A program made the position numbers and the translations under genes. Below the pieces are notes generated by a model, which did not search any database, was not told the DNA's origin, and saw nothing but the letters and a program-made list of their open reading frames with translations. Shown here piece after piece: positions 9,782-21,300 of a stretch of DNA of 64,000 nt. The stretch is from an uncultured Verrucomicrobiota bacterium (GTDB lineage: Bacteria; Verrucomicrobiota; Kiritimatiellia; CAIVKH01), in the NCBI GenBank assembly GCA_937996795.1, contig CALKUH010000067.1:62001-126000 (forward strand). Reading direction: 5' to 3'. The first letter of the stretch is position 1. The number at the start of each line of letters is the position of its first letter.

Positions 9782-10819
9782 TCAGGCCCTGCTGCTGCCG
9801 CGCGGGATGAGTATGCCTCCGCGCACCATGACGGAGGCGTGTTTCCGGTTTGGGTTTGAAATCAGCTCGAGCGCGAGTCGCGCGGCGGCTTCGCCCTCTT
9901 TTTCGATTGGCGCCGCCACCGTTGTCAGGTCGAACGCCATCGGGCCGGCTGCGCGCGAATCGCCCAGGGTGGCGATCGCGAGATCATCCGGTATACGGAG
10001 TCCCAGACGGGCCGCGCTCTCGCACGCGGCAAACGCGCAATCATCATAAACACAAAACAACGCGGTGGGTCGATCGGGGGTGCTTGCCAGCGCTGATCGT
10101 ATGCCGGCTTCCATGTCGGCGCCGGGTGGCATCATCATGATCCAGCGCTTTCGAGCGCGAATTCCAGCGGTTGCCAGCGTCTTGGTGAACACCTGGAGGC
10201 GTTGTCTGGCGACAACGCGGCGGTCTTCAATCCCCACGAACCCAATCTTGCGGTGCCCCACGGCGATCAGGTGATTTATGGCAAGCGCTGCTTCCTCCGG
10301 GTCCCATCCGACACAGGGAACATCCGGTAATTCCGAAAGGGCATCACTAAGAAAAACGAGAGGTATGTTGAGGCTGCGCAGCCGGCGATAGGTTGGCAAA
10401 CCCTTCACGATCGGGTTAATGATCAGCGCGTCGGGTCTGTGCTCGATCAAGGTGTCGATCTGTTTGGCCTCTTCCTCGGCGTTCTCTCCGTGGCTGATGA
10501 TGAACGGGATTTTGCCATTTTCCAATATAACGTCATGCATCCCCGACAAAATACGGTGCGCCCAATCATTGCGAAGGTGGGGAAAGACGATGCCTAGAAG
10601 GCCCGACTTCAGTTGCCGCAGGTTCCGCGCCATTGCATTGCGGATATACTTCATTCCCCGCGCCGCGCGTTTCACGCGATCTGCCGTGGTTTGGGCGATG
10701 CCGTACTGCTGCCAGCGCCCGCTCATGACGAGCGAGATGGTGGCAACGGAAAGGTCCAGCTTCCGCGCCAGCTGCGTAATCGTAACCCCACCATTTTTTG
10801 GGGGACTGCCGAGACTCAT
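9782..10819 (-). CDS. LacI-family transcriptional regulator (glucan locus)
   Basis: 345 residues. The N-terminal helix-turn-helix (VTITQLARKLDLSVATISLVMSG, about residues 12-34, read in two parts) is followed by the hinge region AMARNLRQLKSG and a periplasmic-binding-like effector domain (GLLGIVFPHLRN, GHRKIGFVG, PTALFCVYDD, IPDDLAIATLGD). The HTH matches the LacI pattern, with a slightly longer loop after it (GRWQQYG). The gene is convergent with the propeller gene (19-nt gap) and divergent from the GH31 gene. It presumably represses the flanking secreted glucan genes in response to a sugar; the candidate boxes are listed separately. Effector unknown. Confidence 0.88.
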   Translation of the reverse strand: MSLGSPPKNGGVTITQLARKLDLSVATISLVMSGRWQQYGIAQTTADRVKRAARGMKYIRNAMARNLRQLKSGLLGIVFPHLRNDWAHRILSGMHDVILENGKIPFIISHGENAEEEAKQIDTLIEHRPDALIINPIVKGLPTYRRLRSLNIPLVFLSDALSELPDVPCVGWDPEEAALAINHLIAVGHRKIGFVGIEDRRVVARQRLQVFTKTLATAGIRARKRWIMMMPPGADMEAGIRSALASTPDRPTALFCVYDDCAFAACESAARLGLRIPDDLAIATLGDSRAAGPMAFDLTTVAAPIEKEGEAAARLALELISNPNRKHASVMVRGGILIPRGSSRA

Positions 10820-10913
10820 GGGTGCTCCCTTGATGTGTGGGGCCGCATGGTGTCGCCTTGCAGCACCCCTCGCAGCAAATTAGCGCAAAATTCACAAAAG
10901 TAAACCGATTAAC

Positions 10914-10951
10914 CGGAGATATTCTCCGACTAGGTGGGCGCCTCTTAAGAG
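10914..10951. promoter_or_regulatory. Two palindromes in the lacI/GH31 divergent region
   Basis: CGGAGA-TAT-TCTCCG (10914-10928) is a perfect 6-bp inverted repeat. CTCTTAAGAG (10942-10951) is a perfect 10-bp palindrome. Both sit 95-130 nt upstream of the lacI start and 140-180 nt upstream of the GH31 start. They may bind the LacI protein or a second regulator; neither matches the CTAAAACGTATAG box. Confidence 0.35.
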
Positions 10952-11001
10952 TGGTTCCCGATGCGCCGGTAGGGATTCCCGTAGTGCTTTCAAGTCTACT
11001 G

Positions 11002-11033
11002 TTGACATGGATCGCTAAAACGATAAGTATATA
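11002..11033 (+). promoter_or_regulatory. Candidate promoter of the GH31 gene with overlapping operator-like box
   Basis: A perfect -35 hexamer TTGACA lies at 11002-11007. An AT-rich stretch GTATATAAAC follows at 11027-11036, giving a possible -10 (TATATA, 11028-11033), although the 20-nt spacing is long. CTAAAACGATAAG at 11015-11027, which shares CTAAAACG with the box at 15301, lies between them, where a repressor would block polymerase. The gene starts 59 nt further on. Confidence 0.4.
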
Positions 11034-11091
11034 AACATATCAGGCGGTCGGGGTGGGCCCGAATGCCAAGAACAGATAGGGGGATCGTGTC

Positions 11092-14000
11092 ATGCGTGCA
11101 CTGCGCTCGGGGGGTCGGGGACGTGTGTTGTCGGTGCTGTTCGGAGCCGTGTTGTTGCATTTTTCGGCCATATGGGCCGGCGCCTTCCCCTCGTGGATCG
11201 GCGCGTGCTGCGGGTATTCGCGGCATGACGGGAACAATGGCGGCACGTTTACGATCCTGATGAACCAGGATTATTACGGGCTCCATGCCGACATTGTCAT
11301 ACAGGTGAATGGCGGCGCGTGGACGACGAACGCAATGACGTACGTCGGCAATACGAGCGGCAATTCGGTCTGGCAGTATAAGCCGACAACCCCATTTAAG
11401 GGGGGATCGACGATCCGCTATGCATTCCATGGATGGGATGACTGGGGTGGCAGTATCTGGGACAACAATGGCGGCAACGATTATTCCTTCACGCGGGGGC
11501 CCGACTGGGTTGGCGCGGTTCGAAGCAATGTGGTGCAAAACGTTGGAAACACCCAACGGGTGCTCTTTTTTCTGAATTCGGCGGTGACCAATGATGGGGG
11601 GCTTTGCGAAGTCGTGCCCTATGCGCCGGATGTCGTCCGGGTGCGGTATCATTTTACGCCCGGCACGAATGATTTGTGGCTGAAGCCGGATATCGCCATC
11701 GCCAAGACGCTGACGAATTGGGCGTCGGTTTCGCTGTCCATCACCAATCAGGGCGGGGCGACGATCATTGAGACCTCCCAGTTGAAGATTGAGTGCAAGC
11801 ATTCGCCGTATTTTCATGTGAATTTCTACGACAAGTCCGGCTATCTCCTGCAGGCGGGCGTCCGGATGGAATACAACGAGTTCTACTACCCCGAACAGGA
11901 CAATACGTACTACAGCCTGTCCGATTCCGTGGCCGATATGCCGGAAGGATTCAAGCTGAAGGGTGTATTCGTGATGCCGGATGAGGAACAGTACTTCGGG
12001 CTGGGGGAGATACCCACCGGACTGAATCGGCGGGGCACGCGGGTGCAGCTGTGGAATAGCGATGTGTTCTACTGGCAGGAATTCCGCAACCCCATGTATA
12101 TGTCCATGCCCATTCTCTATGGGGTACAGCCGGCAGAGGGAACGAATCATCCGGCGTTCGCCTATGGTTTGTTCTTCAACAATCCAGCCCGTCCGGTGTT
12201 CGATCTTCGGGTCACGGTCCACGACGAGTATTATATTGAGGCTGGTGACGGCCAGTTCGATTATTTCTTCTTCAGTGGCGGAACCAACCACAGCATGCGA
12301 AACGTGCTGGGGCGCTATTCCGAACTGACCGGCCTTCCGGCACACTTCCCCAAATGGGCCTATGGTCATCACCTCGCCCGCTGGTCCTATCCCAATCAGG
12401 CGGCGGTGGAGGCGGTGGTTGGCGATGCGGTGAGCTACGGAATGCCGCTGGATGCCGTGTACCTCGATCTCGACTACATGGATGTTACGCCGGACGATTA
12501 TTATGAGGATAACTCGCTCCGACCGCTCACATTCAGCACAAACTTCCCCAACGTGGCCGGCATGATCAGCACGGTCGGGAGCAACGGAGTGCGCTTGGTG
12601 CCCATCATGGAGGCGTGGTATACCGAACGCACGGGGGACGCCATCTACCAAGAGGCCCATGCCAACAACCACTTCGTTCACGACATCGACGGAGATCCCC
12701 GCTGGTACTACGATCACTTTTTCGGTGATCTTTGGTGGTTTGATTATACCAGCGGGCCCTTCCGCAACTGGTGGACATCGAAGCTTACGAACTTCCTGGC
12801 CAGTTATCCGTTCCCCGGCATATGGAATGATCTTAATGAGCCGGCCGATCCATTGTATCGCTTCGCGCAGAACGACGTGTACTGGATGAGTGACACCACG
12901 AACGCGAGCTACAGTGCGTACGACTCGCGACGCTGGCACGTTAATGTGAAAAATACATATAATGTGTATGAGACGCGGCACACCTATGAAACGCTGGCGA
13001 ACTTTTTCACCAACCAACGGCCCTTTGTTCTCAGCCGTGCGGGCTGGCCCGGTGTTCAGCGGCACGCGATGGGTTGGAGTGGAGACAACAATTCCACCTG
13101 GACGCACAATCGAATTAATATCTCCCTGGGCTTGAGTGTCATGATGAGTGGCCAGGTCAACTTTGGCCATGATATCGGCGGATTCATCGTGGATGACGGC
13201 ACGCCCAATGACCGCCCGCGCAACGAACTGATCGTGCGTTGGTATGAATGGTCGGCCCTGACGCCGTTCTTCCGCAACCACTCCATGAAGTGGGATGGAT
13301 ATCGGGAACCGTGGGTCTATGATACAACCTATCGGGACAAGATGATTGAATCCATCAAGTTCCGCTACAAGCTGATGCCCTACCTGTACACGCTGGCGTA
13401 CGAGTCCACCCAGTCGGGCGAGCCCATGAATATGCCCGTTGTCATGCAGTTCCAGTCAGACACCAACACCTATAACCAGAGTTACGACTTCATGGTTGGT
13501 GACAATCTGCTGGCCGCGCCGGTGTACACGGAGGGGGCGACGAACCGATGGGTATATCTGCCCTCCGGCACCACCTGGTATCAGCTGCATTCCGGTTCGT
13601 ATTGGTTCGACTGGCACAATCCGGACAAGTACACCGGCGGCCAGTGGGTTAACATTGCAGCGCCGTTGGGGATCATGCCCTTGTTCGCCAAGGCCGGTGC
13701 GATCGTGCCGGTGGGTCCCAGCATGCAGTATACCGGCGAGTACAAGCCGGACTACCTTGATCTGCACATGTGGCCAGCCAGCTCAAATAGCTGGACGCTG
13801 TTTGAAGATGACGGGATAACGCCAAATGGGCCCACCGCCCGGCAGCGTTTTGTGAGTCAGGATGCGTCCACCCAGTGGACCGTTACCCTGCAGGCGCGCA
13901 CCGGCAGTTACGATCCGGAGCGCGATCACTACATCGTCGTGCTCCACGATATTGCCAGCGTGACCAATGTCGTGTTGAATACCACGAACAGTCTTGCGGC

Positions 14001-14127
14001 GTATGGAAGCATCATGAATGTTCGCACCAATCCAACTCCTGGATATTATTACTATTCGGATGTGGATGAACTTTTTGTGAAGGTTGCCAATACGGGCGAG
14101 GTGGACACGATCGTTGTACAGAAATAG
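11092..14127 (+). CDS. Secreted GH31 glycosidase with N-terminal starch-binding-like domain
   Basis: 1011 residues with a signal peptide (hydrophobic 11-30). Residues about 40-135 resemble a CBM25-type starch-binding module (GTFTILMNQ, IVIQVNGGAW, FHGWDDWGG). The rest is a complete GH31 enzyme: galactose-mutarotase-like N-domain, then a TIM barrel with PKWAYGHHLARWSY, nucleophile Asp580 in GIWNDLNEP and acid/base Asp665 in GWSGDNNSTW, then HDIGGF and the C-terminal beta-domains. GH31 members are alpha-glucosidases, alpha-xylosidases or transglycosylases. The starch-binding domain and the neighbours favour alpha-glucan, but exact specificity is inferred. It lies between its divergent lacI and a strong hairpin terminator. 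Start at ATG 11092, with a GGGGG-type RBS about 10 nt upstream. Confidence 0.9.
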   Translation: MRALRSGGRGRVLSVLFGAVLLHFSAIWAGAFPSWIGACCGYSRHDGNNGGTFTILMNQDYYGLHADIVIQVNGGAWTTNAMTYVGNTSGNSVWQYKPTTPFKGGSTIRYAFHGWDDWGGSIWDNNGGNDYSFTRGPDWVGAVRSNVVQNVGNTQRVLFFLNSAVTNDGGLCEVVPYAPDVVRVRYHFTPGTNDLWLKPDIAIAKTLTNWASVSLSITNQGGATIIETSQLKIECKHSPYFHVNFYDKSGYLLQAGVRMEYNEFYYPEQDNTYYSLSDSVADMPEGFKLKGVFVMPDEEQYFGLGEIPTGLNRRGTRVQLWNSDVFYWQEFRNPMYMSMPILYGVQPAEGTNHPAFAYGLFFNNPARPVFDLRVTVHDEYYIEAGDGQFDYFFFSGGTNHSMRNVLGRYSELTGLPAHFPKWAYGHHLARWSYPNQAAVEAVVGDAVSYGMPLDAVYLDLDYMDVTPDDYYEDNSLRPLTFSTNFPNVAGMISTVGSNGVRLVPIMEAWYTERTGDAIYQEAHANNHFVHDIDGDPRWYYDHFFGDLWWFDYTSGPFRNWWTSKLTNFLASYPFPGIWNDLNEPADPLYRFAQNDVYWMSDTTNASYSAYDSRRWHVNVKNTYNVYETRHTYETLANFFTNQRPFVLSRAGWPGVQRHAMGWSGDNNSTWTHNRINISLGLSVMMSGQVNFGHDIGGFIVDDGTPNDRPRNELIVRWYEWSALTPFFRNHSMKWDGYREPWVYDTTYRDKMIESIKFRYKLMPYLYTLAYESTQSGEPMNMPVVMQFQSDTNTYNQSYDFMVGDNLLAAPVYTEGATNRWVYLPSGTTWYQLHSGSYWFDWHNPDKYTGGQWVNIAAPLGIMPLFAKAGAIVPVGPSMQYTGEYKPDYLDLHMWPASSNSWTLFEDDGITPNGPTARQRFVSQDASTQWTVTLQARTGSYDPERDHYIVVLHDIASVTNVVLNTTNSLAAYGSIMNVRTNPTPGYYYYSDVDELFVKVANTGEVDTIVVQK

Positions 14128-14134
14128 TCGATCT

Positions 14135-14175
14135 GGACCCGCCATCGGACGCACGGGCGCGATGGCGGGTCCTTT
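14135..14175 (+). terminator. Strong hairpin terminator after the GH31 gene
   Basis: GGACCCGCCATCG (14135-14147) pairs perfectly with CGATGGCGGGTCC (14160-14172) across a 12-nt loop, followed by TTTCC, seven bases after the TAG of the GH31 gene. A 13-bp perfect stem with a short T run is a convincing intrinsic terminator, and it makes any start for the next gene upstream of 14175 unlikely. Confidence 0.8.
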
Positions 14176-14182
14176 CCAACGC

Positions 14183-14965
14183 ATGGGGCCGGGATCAAAT
14201 CTAAAAAGAGTAATGGGCGCGGTCGTGTTGGCTGCGCTGAGCATGGCATGGGCAGGCGGCGCGTCTGGGTCGACCGATGCGGTCGTTGTTGCGACGTACG
14301 ATCCGGCCACGCGCGAGATGCAGGCCATGCTTCACTCGGGACGTGCGGTGCTGCACAGGGATGTCCCTGTTGAGCTGTTTGATTCGTACATGTCGAGCTT
14401 CACAGACGACTTTTATCGCAAACAGATCATTGCGAATTATCCGCCCATCGATCCCGATCCGCTGCATGAGGTCACGCTCGGACCGGTGGATCAAGCCTAT
14501 ATCGATACGATCAAGGATCCTCCCCCGGCATTGTTGTCATTCTGTGAATTAGCCCTTCAGAATGCTCTGCGGGGGGCTGAGTCGGCTTTGCGCGAAATCG
14601 ATCGCCTGGATCGCCGATCGAGCCGTGAGGGTGACGGCCAGGCGTCCGCCGTTGCTTCCTCAACGAGAAGTTATGTGCTCCAGACTCGATCGGCGGCAAA
14701 CGAGGCGCTACAGCGAATTAAGCGCAAGGAATTTGCGATGGCCCACCGTCGCGTGGAGTGGGCGGCAAACGAGCTGCAACACGTGGTAAATGCTCTTCCG
14801 GCCGCAACCAAGCAGGCCTCATCCGTCTCAATACGAGAGCAGCATCAGGCGTCAAATTTTATCAGCGGCTATCAGCAGTTGCTGTCACAAGCCGAAAAAG
14901 CGCTCAAAATTCTTGTGAGCCGTGTCGAGGAGTCGGCTGCGCCGTCCGTGTCTCCCACTCCATAG
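14183..14965 (+). CDS. Exported hypothetical protein with helical C-terminal half
   Basis: 260 residues from ATG 14183. Earlier in-frame starts fall within the terminator hairpin, while ATG 14213 would lose the basic n-region (NLKR) of the signal peptide. Signal peptide about 1-29, ending AWAGGASG. The mature protein has a mixed region (about 30-120) with DPATREMQAML and VPVELFDSYMSSF, then long amphipathic helices (about 125-245: LQNALRGAESALREIDRLDRR, split here, then RSYVLQTRSAANEALQRI) that could form a helical bundle or coiled coil. No family recognised. It is a separate transcription unit from the GH31 gene. Confidence 0.6.
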   Translation: MGPGSNLKRVMGAVVLAALSMAWAGGASGSTDAVVVATYDPATREMQAMLHSGRAVLHRDVPVELFDSYMSSFTDDFYRKQIIANYPPIDPDPLHEVTLGPVDQAYIDTIKDPPPALLSFCELALQNALRGAESALREIDRLDRRSSREGDGQASAVASSTRSYVLQTRSAANEALQRIKRKEFAMAHRRVEWAANELQHVVNALPAATKQASSVSIREQHQASNFISGYQQLLSQAEKALKILVSRVEESAAPSVSPTP

Positions 14966-15322
14966 ACGCCTCGTGCTTTGCGGCTCCATGCGTGTTCACT
15001 CGGCGCGCCGTTTCGCGGGGTGGCCGTCTTGAGGCGAAATCCCCTGTCGATTGAGATGCCGTTGAAAATTCGCTCGGATCGCTATTTGGGGTAGGCGGTC
15101 AATTGATTTACACTTCAGATATCAAGGTGATCCATGGTTTTGAATTAAGGAATCCTCAGAAGTCAATCGCTTCGATCTATATTCATTCGCTAAATATAAG
15201 GTGAATCGATTGGGTTCGCGCGTTCAGATTCGTGATTGGCGCAAAACGTTTCGCCTGATTTTCCTCTATTATTTCGAACTTCCTCCTTGTCTCGAGGTGA
15301 CTAAAACGTATAGAGGAGCAGC
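14966..15322. other. AT-rich promoter region of the giant secreted gene
   Basis: No gene is supported in these 357 bases. The stretch 15060-15300 is clearly AT-richer than the flanks and probably holds the promoter of the 2476-residue gene. GCAAAACGTTTCG (15241-15253) is a second LacI-operator-like pseudo-palindrome around AACGTT, 48 nt before the better box at 15301. Confidence 0.5.
15301..15313. promoter_or_regulatory. Candidate LacI-type operator
   Basis: CTAAAACGTATAG is identical, on the opposite strand, to the box at 276-288. It abuts the AGAGGAG ribosome binding site of the next gene, so a bound repressor would also sit at the start of the message. Confidence 0.42.
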
Positions 15323-18300
15323 GTGCGGCGTAAATGCAGGCAAGGAGGGCGGAGGGTGAGCGCAACGCAGGCCGGAATATTTGCAGTGGCTGTATCACTG
15401 GCGGCCCTCTCGAGTGCCCAGATGGCGCCTTCGACACTTTCGGCTCCCCTTGATGTCGAATCTCTTCGTCATCAAGCCGCCGAGCGGGGCATCACGCTGG
15501 AGGCGTATGCGGCGCAATTTGGATCGCCAGTCGTGGAGTCTTTGAGTGATACGAACTCAGCCGTGTACATTGAGCAGATGCGGCTGACTTCGGTGGCGGA
15601 GTCAGATGTCCACGCGGCTAACATGGAGTTGGTGATTGAGCCGGAGCCCGTCGCGGACCGAACGGGGACGAATGCGCTTGAATACCTCGCGCAGCGGCAG
15701 GAGGCGGCCAGGCTTGCCTCGCTGAATGCGAACGAACAGGCGCGCAGCGAGCAGCCCTCCGCGGCGCCCCGAGTCGAGACGCTCACCAGCGCGATCCTGG
15801 CCGTCGGCTCGGCGCAGGAGCCCGGCGCGCTCATCCTTCATCCGCGTTTCGAGACCGGCGGCTACATCGAGTTCACCGACGCGACGACACCGGTGCGGTT
15901 TGCGCCGGATCTCAACCAGGCCGTCGTGGTGGAAACCACGCGGCGCGTGAGCCGCGCGCCGTCCCGCTCCGCGGCCGCGGGACTGGCCTATCATGAAGGC
16001 AGAACCGGACGCCGCATTGTCATCGCCCAGCCCCGCGCCAGTCGCGTACAGGCCACCCAAGACGGCGTGTTCTACACCAACGCCTTCGACGCGATCGACG
16101 CCGACGTGGTGTACCGCGTCCACCCGTGGGGCGTGGAGCAGTTCGTATATTTGTACGGTGGATTGCCTGATCCTGCTGAACTGGGCCTTGATCCAGATGA
16201 CGTCACGCTTTGCGTCCTGACCGAACTCATGGGCATAGCGCTGGACGACATGGGCGTGAGCCGCGAGGGCGGGCGGCAGCCGGACGAGTTGAGCACGGAG
16301 CCCATCAAGGTGTTCCGGCAAGATCTGGAGGGCTGGTACGAGGCCCACGACTTTATGCGCAGCTATGCGTATGCGGGCAAAGGGGGGCTGGGCCTCGGCG
16401 GATCGCATCTGGACGCCCCGCAGCGGCGGTCTCTGGGGCAACGCCTCATCCGCGAGGGCGGGCGGGTCTTCCTGTCGGAAGAACTCAGTCTGGCGACGAT
16501 TCTTGAGGAAAATCCCGGGTTGCTGGCGGAGAAGAAGTTCGCAGGGGATCGGACGCAAAGCCTGCCCGCGCCGCGCCCCGCGTCATCCGGGCAGCCCGCC
16601 ATCGCGGAACCCGCGCGGCCGAGTGAGGGGATGGATATGGCCGCCTACCGGCCCCGGGACGGCCCGCATTTCGTGATGGATTACATCGAGTACACCGGCA
16701 GCAACACCACCGACCTCATCTTTCGCAACGGCCAGACCTACTTCATCAGCGCGCCCCTGATCCTCTCCGGCTCCAAACTGACCATCGAGCCCGGCGCCGT
16801 CATCAAGCTGGCGACCAACGCCTCCATTCAACTGATCAACGGCGCGCGGGTGGAGAGCCGGAGCCATCTGCTGAACCCCGCCATCTTCACCTCGGCCTCC
16901 GACACCAACCATGGCGAGGTGATCTACAGCGGGCAGAACCCGCTCACGAACCGCTACCTGCGCGCGCTGATCCTCGACAGCGGGACCAACGAGTTGACCG
17001 GCGTCGTCATCAAATACGCCCAGACCGGTGTGGAGATCAATGCGCCGGGCACCCAGACCATCAAACATGTGCAGTTCCTTTTCTGCCAGCGCGGCGTCAC
17101 GCTCGATGGCGCCGGGACCGTGGGAATCGTCGCGAACGCCTTGATTCGCGACGGGTCCGAAGGTGTGCAGGCCGGCAGCCGCGAGGCGCGCATCACGCAG
17201 CACACGTTCATGAACCTGACCAACTGGGCCGTGAGCACGGCGGGCAGCATCACGAATCTTGAGCTGCGGCGGAACATTTTTTACGCGATCACCAACGCCT
17301 TCGCCTCGAACGTGGCCTTGAGCGTGGGGACGGTCAGTCATAATGCGGCGTATGATGTGCCAGCTGGCTGGATGGGCACCTCGGTGGCGACGCTGGCGAC
17401 CAATACATTCGAGGTGGGGCCATACGGATCGAATTACCTCTTGCAGACCAGCCCGGCTGTGAATGCGGGAGGGGGTTGGGGCGCGTTGTATGGTCTTTAT
17501 CATTACACGACAGCGACCAATGGCGCCAAAGAGCTGAGCACCACCATCGATTTGGGCTTCCACTACGCGACCACAAACGACGCGGACGGCGATGGGCTGG
17601 CCGACTTCATCGAGGACAGTTCGGGCAATGGTTCTTATAACGTCAGCGAAGACTATTCCAACCTCAACGCCTCCGACACCGACGGCGACGGACTGAACGA
17701 CGCCCAGGAACACGCGCTGGGCACGAACCCGAGGGTGGCCGACACCGACGGCGACGGGGCGGACGACGGGGTGGAGGTCGCGCAAGGAACCGACCCGCTG
17801 AACGCCGCGTCGTTCCCCGCCACCGTATCGGGAACCGTGACCTACTCTGGATCGCAAACCGGCCAGATCCACATCATCGCGCAAAGCTACGGTGTGGTGA
17901 CAAGTCCCGCCGCGTTCCACATGGACTTCAACAACGCGACCAACACCCTGCGCGACAACAGCGCCTGGCAGACCCCCGCCACCTCGCTCGGCGCGACATG
18001 GCAGTCCACGGGCGGCCTCGCGTCCAGCGGCGGGTACTACTTTGATGGGAACGGGCCGATCTCGTTGGGGGATTTTCCGCAAGTCGAGGGCGCCTACAAC
18101 CTGACCTTTGGCGGCTGGGTGCGGCCCGAACCTGGCATCTGGCTGGGCGGGTTGATGGGCAAGACGTATTACGGGGATGAATCGATCATGCTGCTCATCC
18201 CCGAGGAAACCAACGCTGAAGTGTATGTGATGCAGCAGTCCCAGACCTCGTGGACCGTGGCGCGGACCAATGGCGTGATCACCAATCACTATGCGTGGCA

Positions 18301-21300
18301 TCACATGATGGCCGTCTATACGGGCACCAACACGCTGCTCTACATCAACGGCGAACTGGCCACCGTATCGTCCGCTGTCAGCCTGCAACCCGTGCGCTCG
18401 AACGGCGTCGCCGCTACTCTGGGGGATGCGGGTGGCGACATGTGGTGGACCTTGTACGGGCACCTCGACGAAATGCGGGTGCATCGCGCGGTCCTGAGCC
18501 TGGCGGAAATCCGCGGACTGTACCTTGGAGGATTGGACGCCGGCGCGAAGCGCAGCGTGACCAATGCCACCACCGGTGCCTACGCCATCGCCAACGTGCC
18601 GAATGGAACGAACTACTGGGTTTGGGCGTGGCGCGACGCCAACGGAAACGGTGTGCGCGACTATTTTGAGCCCGTCGGCTTCCACCCCGGCAACAGCCTG
18701 AGCGTCACCGATGACGTGAGCGGAGTCGACATCCAGCTCACCGACCCCGACGCGGACGGCGACGGGCATTCAGACTGGACGGAGCTGCAAAAAGGGACGG
18801 ATCCCGCGAATCCATCCTCCTATCCAACCCTGATCGCCGGCGGCACCAGCTATTCCGGTTCGCAGACCGGGTTGGTCTACATTTCACTCGCGCAGTACGC
18901 CTCCGTCACCAGCCAGCCGGTGCTGCATCTGCGATTCGATGGCACGAATACGACCTACGACAACAGTGCGTGGCAGAACTCGATCGGCGTGAGCGGTCCC
19001 ACATGGACCAATGCCGGCAAATTTGGCGGCGCCTATTCGTTCAACAACAATTACATCACCCTCGGCCAGTTGCATCAGTCCGTCGGGATCACCGGCTTGA
19101 GCTGGGGCGCATGGATATCGGCAAAATCCGGAATTTCGCTGGGCGGCATCCTGAGCAAGACCACGTATGGCGATGATTCGTATTACATGATCCTGGCCAA
19201 CAACGGGTCCAGCGTGGAGACCCGGATCAAACCGGCGGACAACGGCGCGGTGCGGGATGCCATCAAGACCGCGATCATCACGAACAATACCTGGCAGCAT
19301 CTTTTCGCCACCTACAACGGCACCCAGACGCGCCTCTATTTGAACGGATCGCTGGTCGCCACAAGCGCAGTCTTCGCCGCGCAGCCGATCAGATCGAACA
19401 ACGTCACCGCCGTGCTCGGCGCCCTCTCCTCCTCGGCGGGATGGTGGTACAAGGGCTTGATGGACGAGGTGCAGATGTACCGGACCGTGCTCTCCACCAA
19501 CGAGCTGGCCGGGCTCTACCGGCATGGCGTGGCTACGGAATACCGGCAGGGCGTGACCCAAACGGTCCTCGGCGCCTACTCATTCACCAACGCGCCGCCC
19601 CTGACGAACTACTGGCTGATGGCCTGGCGGGACGCCAACGGGAACGGCGTGCGCGACTATTTCGAGCCCGCCGGCTTCCACTCCGGCAACGGGTTCAGCC
19701 TGACCGGGGATGTGTCGGACGTAAACATCGTGCTCACCGACCCCGACTCGGATGGGGACGGCGCCTCGGACTGGCTCGAGCTACAGGTTGGCACCAGTCT
19801 CACGGACCCGACCTCCTATCCGTGCAACATCTCGGGCCGGCTGAGCTACACGGGCGGCCAGACGGGCCTCTTCCGCGTGATTGCCGTCGCCACCCAGACC
19901 TTCGTGACGACCCTCTCCACCACCGGCGATGTCTATGTGATCTCAAACGTGCCCAACAAACGCGCCTACACCGTCACCGCCCATCGCGATTCGGACGGAG
20001 ATCAGACCAACGACGCCCCCGAAGCCTACGGCGCCTACACGAACAACCCCTTCGTCCTGTCGAACACGGTGACCAACATCAACATAAACCTTGTGGACCC
20101 CGACACCGACCTCGACGGCATGCCGGATTGGTGGGAAATCCTGCATGGGTTCAACCCGAATTCGCTGGCGAGCAACAGCTTGGTGGCGTGGTGGCGGTTT
20201 GAGGAGGCGGCGGGCTTGGTTGCGAGTAATGCGGTGAATACGAATTACCACGGCTCGCTGTTGAATATGGCGGCCACAAACCGTATGTCGGGCCGGGTCG
20301 GGCAGGCGATGTGGTTCGACGGCGAAAACGATTACATTGCGATTACAAACACGCTGTCGCTTGCGGTAACCAATGCGATCACCGTGGATGCCTGGGCGTG
20401 GGCCGATTCACTAGATGAAGCCAGTTTGTGGCGGGCATTACTGACTGAAGTGTACGCCGGGGATGGGACGGTCGATTTCTCCCTCTCTGTTCACGGAGCA
20501 AATCAGAGAGCGACTGCTGGGTTTCATGACTACACATGGCGCATGCAGTCGAATACGGCATCATTTGTGACGGGTGTGTGGACAAGACTTACAGGTATCT
20601 TTGACGGAACCAACGTTTTCCTGTTTGAGAACGGAATATTGCGAGCCAATGGTGCCGCAGGAACGAACACACTCCCGAACGGCGTCAATGGATGGCGAAT
20701 TGGGCGACGGCACGACAATGGAAATGCATCGGACATGTGGCATGGCTTGATTGATGAGGTTCGCATCTATTCCTCCGCACTTTCGATCAATGCCGTTGCG
20801 ACGATGTACGACGCACTGGCGGATTCAGATGGGGATGGAATCACCAATGTTCAAGAGTACGAGCTCGGATTCGATCCTCATGCAACAAACAACCTGCCAC
20901 CACAGGTCACGCTTGTTTCACCTGCCAACCTCTATCGCGGCGGAATTGGCGCTTATGTCGGACTTGAGGCGGTGGCAAGCGATGCGAACGGGAGCATCAC
21001 GTCGGTTGTATTCTATGTTGATGGCCAAATCGCGGCTACTGACGCGGTGTCGCCGTATCAAGCCGCCTGGCATGCGAACAAACACGGCTGGCTGGATGTT
21101 CATGCAATAGCTTCTGATAATCAGGGTTGGTCGACGACATCCAACGTTCATCGTGTGGAAATTCGTCGACAATTGGAAATCGTGATTGAAAGTCCACAAA
21201 GCAATGCGCTGATACGGGTGGGGGACACACTGCCAATTGCTTGTCGAGTTGACACATTCGAGGCCATTGAGGTGATGCTTGGGGTGCGAATAAACAACAG

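Noticed and set aside
10996..13281. 761-residue minus-strand frame
   Set aside because: It overlaps the GH31 gene, whose catalytic motifs are unmistakable; its composition is that of a shadow frame.
14084..14182. N-terminal extension of the small exported protein
   Set aside because: It would run through the 13-bp terminator hairpin and overlap the GH31 gene.
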